From assembly GCA_949289625.1 (NCBI GenBank), contig CASEPH010000354.1, forward strand, positions 1-11,358: a DNA stretch of 11,358 nucleotides, written 5' to 3'. Source of the stretch: an uncultured Clostridia bacterium (GTDB taxonomy: Bacteria; Bacillota_A; Clostridia; Oscillospirales; Oscillospiraceae). Position numbers and translations under genes: made by a program. This document shows, piece by piece, positions 7,357-11,358 of the stretch (position 1 is its first letter; the number at the start of each line of letters is the position of its first letter). The notes under the pieces are model-generated. The model ran no database searches, was not told the origin of the DNA, and saw nothing but the letters and a program-made list of their open reading frames with translations.

Positions 7357-8223
7357 TTATCTTACTTTCGCTTTGATTGTAGTGGAGAACATTTCCAGGA
7401 TTACCACTGCAATTACCACAATGTAGGTCAAAAGGCCCATCTCATGCAGGTCAAAGTAGAAGCTGCCCGCCATGTATAGATTAAATCCGATGCCTCCCGC
7501 ACCTGCGGCAGCCCCCATGGCCACGGCGTTGGCAAAGTTAATCTCAAAACGCATAAACGTCCACGCAATCATCGACGTAATGGTGGAAGGCACAATGGCC
7601 TGGCAAACAATCTGCCAGTAGCTGGCCCCGTTGGACCGCAGCGCCTCGATCACCCCTTGATCCATCTCTTCGATGGATTCCGCATAGGCCTTCGTCAGGT
7701 ACGCAAAGCTGTGGAAGGTAAGTCCGACCACAGCGGCCACGCTGCCCAAGCCAGCGGAAACTGCAAAAATCAGTACCCACAGTACAGTAGGTACCGCCCG
7801 CACCACCGCTATGACACTTTTTACAATATTCACCGACGCAGGACGAGCGATATTCCGGGCGCACAGAAGGGCGCAAAAGAACGCCATGACCGCACCAATA
7901 ATCGTGGAAAGGGCACCCAGGCAGAAGGTCACCAGCAGCTGGAACAGCACACCGGACACGGTATCCCGGGTCAGTTCCGGCTCCAGGAACACCGTGCGGA
8001 TATTGTGCAGCGTATCCATTGTCGCCGCAGCGAAGTCGATCCCCTGATAATCAAAGGTACGGAACGCCACAACCGTCAAGCAAAGCAGCCCTGCAACCAA
8101 AAGATAGATCGCCTGCTGACTTTTGCTTTTTGCGCGGATTTTGATTTTTCCTTTTCGGGAGCGTTCCATTCGAGATTCCGGCAACAGGATGCCGGAACCG
8201 CGGTGTATTATCACTTTTTCCAT
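7357..8223 (-). CDS. phnE: Phosphonate ABC transporter permease PhnE, second copy
   Basis: A 288-residue inner-membrane permease of the binding-protein-dependent transport family. A basic cytoplasmic N-terminal extension (residues 1-37, rich in Arg/Lys/Ser) precedes hydrophobic segments at roughly 38-54, 91-122, 133-160, 162-180, 210-250 and 264-282. The EAA loop that meets the ATPase PhnC is EALRSNGASYWQIVCQAIVP (193-212). It differs clearly from the other permease in the operon, so the pair probably forms a heterodimeric channel. The start was taken as the ATG at 8223, which shares one base with the stop of the upstream permease (TGATG). A GTG one codon earlier is equally possible, with AAAGGTGAT upstream of both. 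Confidence 0.94.
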   Translation of the reverse strand: MEKVIIHRGSGILLPESRMERSRKGKIKIRAKSKSQQAIYLLVAGLLCLTVVAFRTFDYQGIDFAAATMDTLHNIRTVFLEPELTRDTVSGVLFQLLVTFCLGALSTIIGAVMAFFCALLCARNIARPASVNIVKSVIAVVRAVPTVLWVLIFAVSAGLGSVAAVVGLTFHSFAYLTKAYAESIEEMDQGVIEALRSNGASYWQIVCQAIVPSTITSMIAWTFMRFEINFANAVAMGAAAGAGGIGFNLYMAGSFYFDLHEMGLLTYIVVIAVVILEMFSTTIKAKVR

Positions 8224-9014
8224 CACAAGATCACCTTTCTTATCTGATTAGACAGGGTTTCAATCACCAGCACAAGAACCACGATGGAAAGTACCACAAG
8301 ACTGGCAGATGCAAAATCCAGGCGTTTATAGTAAAGATCAAACAGATATCCGATTCCCGTGGCTGTGAGAATGCCGATCAGCGTGGAGGAACGGATGTTG
8401 GTTTCAATCATATACAGCACCCATGTGACCACACCCGGAAGGGCGGAGGGCAGCACCCCCTGAAACACCGTCTGGATGAACGTGGCGCCGGTTGCCTCCA
8501 ATGCCTCCACGCAATTGGCGCTGACCTCGTCAATGGTTTCCACAAAAGCCCGGGTCAACAAGCCGAAGGTTGTAAAAAACAATGCAAAAAAGCCGGTGAG
8601 GATATTCTGTCCGAAGGAGAACATCAGCAGCATGGCCCATACTACATCCGGCACATTGCGGAAGAAAGCAGCCACAATACGCACGCCACGCTTCACGATT
8701 CCGTTGATCTTGGTGATATTCGCTCCCAGGAGACTAAAAAAGAAAGCGAATATTGCCGCGACAACCGTAACCGCCACTGACAGCAGCGCAGTCTCCAGCA
8801 GCTTGTCCAGGATCTTGGGCAGCCGTTCTAATGCCGCTTGGTCCGGAATCAGATTGGAGAGGATCCAGCCCGCAGCAGCAGGCAAAGCGGCGATTCCCTG
8901 TACAGGGTCATACTGTGTGATGATGGCGGAGCAGGCAAAGATCAGAAGCACCGCACAAAGTACGCCAGTATAGATCAGTTTTCTGCGTTTGAATATGTCC
9001 ACTGTCTTTTCCAT
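8223..9014 (-). CDS. phnE: Phosphonate ABC transporter permease PhnE, first copy
   Basis: A 263-residue inner-membrane permease, co-encoded with the PhnC ATPase and the PhnD binding protein. Hydrophobic segments lie near residues 13-32, 73-98, 112-136, 138-158, 190-225 and 236-254. The EAA coupling loop is EALEATGATFIQTVFQGVLP (170-189). The N terminus is short and basic, unlike that of the second PhnE. The start was placed at the ATG of 9014, which has GGGGTGAGG upstream. An in-frame GTG at 9023 overlaps the phnC stop (GTGA) and would add three residues, but has poor ribosome-site spacing. Its own stop overlaps the next permease gene. Confidence 0.94.
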   Translation of the reverse strand: MEKTVDIFKRRKLIYTGVLCAVLLIFACSAIITQYDPVQGIAALPAAAGWILSNLIPDQAALERLPKILDKLLETALLSVAVTVVAAIFAFFFSLLGANITKINGIVKRGVRIVAAFFRNVPDVVWAMLLMFSFGQNILTGFFALFFTTFGLLTRAFVETIDEVSANCVEALEATGATFIQTVFQGVLPSALPGVVTWVLYMIETNIRSSTLIGILTATGIGYLFDLYYKRLDFASASLVVLSIVVLVLVIETLSNQIRKVIL

Positions 9015-9019
9015 GTACC

Positions 9020-9793
9020 TCACCCCGCAATATCCGTAATCAGATCCTGGGCGTTGGACTGGTAGATCTGATGGATGATTTCCTTGGTCAGTCCGGAGGT
9101 GGGGCCATCATAGACGATTCGACCAGCTGTTACACCGATGATCCGGTCCGAGTATTTCATGGCCACATCTACCTGATGCAGGTTGACAAGACAGGTAATT
9201 TTCTTTTGACGGTTGATTTCGCTCAGATGATCCATAATGACCTTGGAGGACTTGGGATCCAGGGACGCAATGGGTTCGTCGCACAAAATCAGCTTGGGCC
9301 GTTGCATGATGGCCCTTGCAATTCCAACACGCTGTTTCTGCCCGCCGGATAGTTCGTCACAGCGCTTATAGGCCTGGTCTGACAGACCCATCTCCGCGAG
9401 GATTTGGAACGCGTCCTTTTTTTCCTCTTCCGTATAGATGCCCGCCATCCCACAGAAAGCGGACTTTTGCCCCAGCCGGCCATGCAGCACATTTTCTACC
9501 ACACTCAAGCGATCCACCAAATTATAGTGCTGGAAGATCATCGCGGTTTGGGTGCGTATGGCGCGAAGCTCATGCTTTTTGGCTTTTGTGACATCCTGCC
9601 CATCTAACAAAATCGAACCTTGCGACGTGTCAATCAAACGATTGACACATCGCAGAAGCGTGGATTTTCCGGCCCCGGAAGGGCCAATGATGGACACGAA
9701 CTCGCCTTCTTCGATGGAAAACGTTACCTCCTGCAGTGCCTTTGTCACACCGTCATAGGTTTTGCTCACGTTTTGAAATTCAAGAAGTGCCAT
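9020..9793 (-). CDS. phnC: Phosphonate ABC transporter ATP-binding protein PhnC
   Basis: A 257-residue ABC importer ATPase, cytoplasmic and expected to sit on the PhnE pair. It shows Walker A GPSGAGKST (37-45), Q-loop IFQHYNLV (Gln88), signature LSGGQKQR (148-155), Walker B LILCDEPIASLD (168-179) and H-loop NLHQVDVA (His206). DEPIASLDPKSS and the NLHQ H-loop are PhnC hallmarks and separate it from PhnK and PhnL. The ATG at 9793 has GAGGAG 8 nt upstream, and 29 bp without a terminator separate it from phnD. Its end overlaps the first permease gene. Confidence 0.96.
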   Translation of the reverse strand: MALLEFQNVSKTYDGVTKALQEVTFSIEEGEFVSIIGPSGAGKSTLLRCVNRLIDTSQGSILLDGQDVTKAKKHELRAIRTQTAMIFQHYNLVDRLSVVENVLHGRLGQKSAFCGMAGIYTEEEKKDAFQILAEMGLSDQAYKRCDELSGGQKQRVGIARAIMQRPKLILCDEPIASLDPKSSKVIMDHLSEINRQKKITCLVNLHQVDVAMKYSDRIIGVTAGRIVYDGPTSGLTKEIIHQIYQSNAQDLITDIAG

Positions 9794-9822
9794 TTTCGCG
9801 TCTCCTCTGTCTGACTGCTTAA

Positions 9823-10956
9823 TTATTTGCTCAGATCCCGGATCGGATCGAACCAGGAATCTTCTACCAGTACAAAGTGCTCGCTGTCAGTCTTTTCAAA
9901 CATACCAACGCCATCGGAATCCTCGGGCACAAAAATCAGTTCATTTTCAGCCACCTCGTCAGAGGTAAACAGATCCTGGATCGCTTTTACATCGTCCGGG
10001 TCCAACGCCTCGGAGTTGTAGGCAAAGGGTCCGTTCAGCACGGGGGTGGACTGGATAATGACAAATTCCTTGCCGGTGACAGAACTGAAGGGATCGCTGG
10101 CGTCGTCGTTAATGGCATACACAGAACCGGTCGCATTGGCTTCGCCTTCCACGCAATGGGCATAAGGGGCGATCTCAGTATCACAGAATGCGGCCACATC
10201 CGCCTTCCCAGACAGAAGATTAAATGCGGAGCCCTGATGAGAACCGCCGAACAGCACCTGACTAAACAGCATTCCTTCGCCACCTTCCACAAGGTCATCC
10301 TCTGTCAGGTTCATGTCGGCAAAATGGCCGATGATGGAACTAGTGGGCACCTTAAAGCCGGAGGTGGAACTATTGGAAACAAAGGACATTCTCTTGCCTT
10401 CAATGTTGTCAATGGAATAGCTGTCGCCGTCGGCGTATTCCGTTTCGCTGCCCTTGTTGACGGCCAGGAAGCTGTAATACAGCGCGTCATCCAGTGTGCC
10501 GGAAGCACCGGAGTTCACGAACAGAGGCTCCACGGCATCATTGGCAGCCTTCGCCTCGATATATCCCTGGGCGCCCATGAAGCAGATCTGTGCCGTGCCG
10601 TTGGCCAGAGCCTCAATGGCGATGGCGTAGTCGGTGGTGAGCTTCTGCTCTACCTTCTTGCCGGTTGCCTGCTCGATCAGGCGGGCGTACTCCTCACGGG
10701 CGACCTCATAGTCCTCAGCCGACTCATTGGGATACCACACCAGTGTGATGGTATCGGCATAGTCCCCGCTGCTTTTCGTCGTATCCGTGGCTGCTGCGGT
10801 ATCGGAAGTTGCTGCGGTATCCGAAGTTGCTGTGGTATCGGAGGTTTCCGCGGCCCCGCTATCGCTGGACTGAGAAGAGGAAGTTCCGCATCCGGCAACC
10901 ATTGTCACCATCATGGCGGCGCACAACACCGATGCCAATGTTTTCTTAAATTTCAT
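9823..10956 (-). CDS. phnD: Phosphonate-binding lipoprotein PhnD
   Basis: A 377-residue extracellular substrate-binding lipoprotein, first gene of the operon. A signal peptide (MKFKKTLASVLCAAMMVTMVAGC) ends in the lipobox VAGC, so Cys23 would be lipidated and the protein tethered to the outer face of the membrane. A flexible Ser/Thr/Asp/Ala linker (24-65) with TSDTAA-type repeats precedes the PhnD/SsuA-type binding fold. That fold has TLVWYPNESAEDY (71-83), CFMGAQGYIEA (125-135) and the ligand loop SFVSNSSTSGFKVP (191-204), whose Ser/Thr residues correspond to phosphonate contacts in E. coli PhnD. It is longer than E. coli PhnD (338) mainly because of the linker. The start at 10956 has AAAGGAGAG upstream. 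The frame stays open to 11175, but that extension lacks signal features and crosses the predicted promoter. Confidence 0.95.
   Translation of the reverse strand: MKFKKTLASVLCAAMMVTMVAGCGTSSSQSSDSGAAETSDTTATSDTAATSDTAAATDTTKSSGDYADTITLVWYPNESAEDYEVAREEYARLIEQATGKKVEQKLTTDYAIAIEALANGTAQICFMGAQGYIEAKAANDAVEPLFVNSGASGTLDDALYYSFLAVNKGSETEYADGDSYSIDNIEGKRMSFVSNSSTSGFKVPTSSIIGHFADMNLTEDDLVEGGEGMLFSQVLFGGSHQGSAFNLLSGKADVAAFCDTEIAPYAHCVEGEANATGSVYAINDDASDPFSSVTGKEFVIIQSTPVLNGPFAYNSEALDPDDVKAIQDLFTSDEVAENELIFVPEDSDGVGMFEKTDSEHFVLVEDSWFDPIRDLSK
10794..10847 (-). repeat. Three 18-bp tandem repeats in the PhnD linker
   Basis: Three imperfect 18-bp units at 10794-10811, 10812-10829 and 10830-10847 (plus-strand type CTGCGGTATCGGAAGTTG) encode the repeated TSDTAA/TSDTTA hexapeptide behind the lipobox of PhnD. 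The unit keeps the reading frame, so copy changes would lengthen or shorten the linker without breaking the protein. Confidence 0.85.
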
Positions 10957-11099
10957 AATATGCTCTCCTTTGCTCTTTTCCCGCACGCTCTGTGTTTCCA
11001 ACATCCACACTGTATGATCTGGGGAACGCCACCTGCCCAATTGCAAAGTGATTTTCTCGTCAAACACACAAGGGATTGTTTTGTGCGGTTCTGTTGCAA

Positions 11100-11129
11100 A
11101 GTATAGCACCACACCTCCCAACCCATCAA
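11100..11129 (-). promoter_or_regulatory. Predicted sigma-A promoter of the phn operon
   Basis: On the minus strand there is an extended -10, TGCTATACT (hexamer 11100-11105, one mismatch to TATAAT). It is preceded by an 18-bp spacer and a weak -35, TTGATG (11124-11129, four of six matches to TTGACA). The expected transcript start is near 11093, giving a 5' untranslated region of about 137 nt before phnD. The weak -35 with activator-like repeats just upstream fits a promoter that needs an activator. This is prediction from pattern only. Confidence 0.5.
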
Positions 11130-11145
11130 CCAAATCGCCGTACAA

Positions 11146-11208
11146 ATTAGGCAAAATGTTATTAAAACAACGCAAAATCTAATTAAAGTTACGAAAAATC
11201 TTATTAAA
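11146..11208 (-). promoter_or_regulatory. Three in-phase 21-bp direct repeats, putative Pho-box array
   Basis: Three adjoining 21-bp units at 11188-11208, 11167-11187 and 11146-11166 begin, on the minus strand, with TTTAATAAGATTTT, TTTAATTAGATTTT and TTTAATAACATTTT. They end in variable CGTAAC/CGTTGT/CCTAAT-like hexamers. Each unit holds two T-rich blocks about 10-11 bp apart, so the array repeats once per helical turn. That is the layout recognised by OmpR-family regulators such as PhoB/PhoP. It ends 16 bp upstream of the predicted -35. Phosphate-starvation control is the natural inference for this operon, but the regulator is not in the window. Confidence 0.55.
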
Positions 11209-11358
11209 AAGTTTAGAATACCGCCTTGTTCTTTGTAGGCTTTTCACACGTTTCTATCCAAAAGTCCCGTGATTTTTGACCATTTTATCAAACGAAAATG
11301 GCCGACGTGTTTTGATGTAAGGTTCTGGAAACGCGTGCTGACGTATGGATCCCGCCAT
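11209..11358. other. Far-upstream region without a supported gene
   Basis: About 150 bp at the right edge holds no convincing open frame. It contains an imperfect inverted repeat, GACCATTTT (11278-11286) with AAAATGGCC (11295-11303), around an 8-nt loop. Neither strand has a T-tract directly after the stem, so it is not a clear terminator. A protein-binding palindrome or the decayed end of a neighbouring gene's transcript are both possible. Confidence 0.3.

Noticed and set aside
11067..11085. Small hairpin CACAA/TTGTG in the phnD leader as a possible riboswitch or attenuator
   Set aside because: The stem is only 5 bp with a 9-nt loop, and there is no following T-tract or recognisable aptamer core.
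9877..11106. Long plus-strand open frame of 409 residues opposite phnD
   Set aside because: It is fully antisense to phnD. Its composition reflects mirror-image codons, and the repeated GIGSCCGIRSCCG stretch is the reverse of the PhnD linker repeats.
9823..11175. Longer form of PhnD starting at 11175
   Set aside because: The extra 73 residues lack a ribosome site, would bury a clean lipoprotein signal peptide inside the protein, and run through the predicted promoter.
1..11358. CRISPR arrays, tRNA or rRNA genes and complete insertion sequences
   Set aside because: None was seen. The repeats present are the short promoter array and the in-gene linker repeats, and no transposase gene was found.

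Overview
The window is dominated by one long minus-strand operon for carbon–phosphorus (C–P) lyase. This is the pathway that takes up organophosphonates and breaks their C–P bond to release usable phosphate. Strong AGGAGG-type ribosome binding sites, the clostridial style of the lipoprotein signal, a Ser/Thr/Asp/Ala-rich lipoprotein linker and the protein types together suggest a member of the Clostridia (Bacillota), plausibly a gut Oscillospiraceae-like organism. The genus cannot be fixed from the sequence alone.

Read in the direction of transcription (right to left), the layout is as follows. A control region (about 10957-11358) holds a predicted extended -10 promoter and, just upstream of it, three in-phase 21-bp AT-rich direct repeats that look like a response-regulator (Pho-box type) array. 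Next comes the importer: phnD (lipoprotein binding protein), phnC (ATPase) and two different phnE permeases. The catalytic core genes phnG, phnH, phnI, phnJ and phnK follow. Then come phnM, phnL, a PHP-domain phosphoesterase and a hexapeptide-repeat acyltransferase. About 290 bp beyond the last gene is a hairpin with T-rich flanks that probably ends the transcript.

The genes work together as follows. PhnD/C/E1/E2 import the phosphonate. PhnI with PhnG, PhnH and PhnL attach it to ribose 5'-triphosphate, and PhnM removes pyrophosphate. PhnJ, in a complex with PhnG/H/I and PhnK, cleaves the C–P bond and leaves 5-phosphoribosyl 1,2-cyclic phosphate. No phnP, phnN, phnF or E. coli-type phnO is present in the window. 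The PHP enzyme probably opens the cyclic phosphate and dephosphorylates it (as described for an Eggerthella lenta enzyme), giving ribose 5-phosphate and phosphate. The acyltransferase may play a PhnO-like part on aminophosphonates.

Almost every gene pair overlaps or abuts (ATGA, TGATG and similar junctions), so translation is probably coupled along the operon. The main departures from the E. coli model are the PHP enzyme in place of PhnP/PhnN, a four-cysteine zinc-ribbon-like insertion in PhnK, two diverged permease subunits, the gene order K-M-L, and the promoter-proximal repeat array. The system itself is known; these variations are what deserve a second look.
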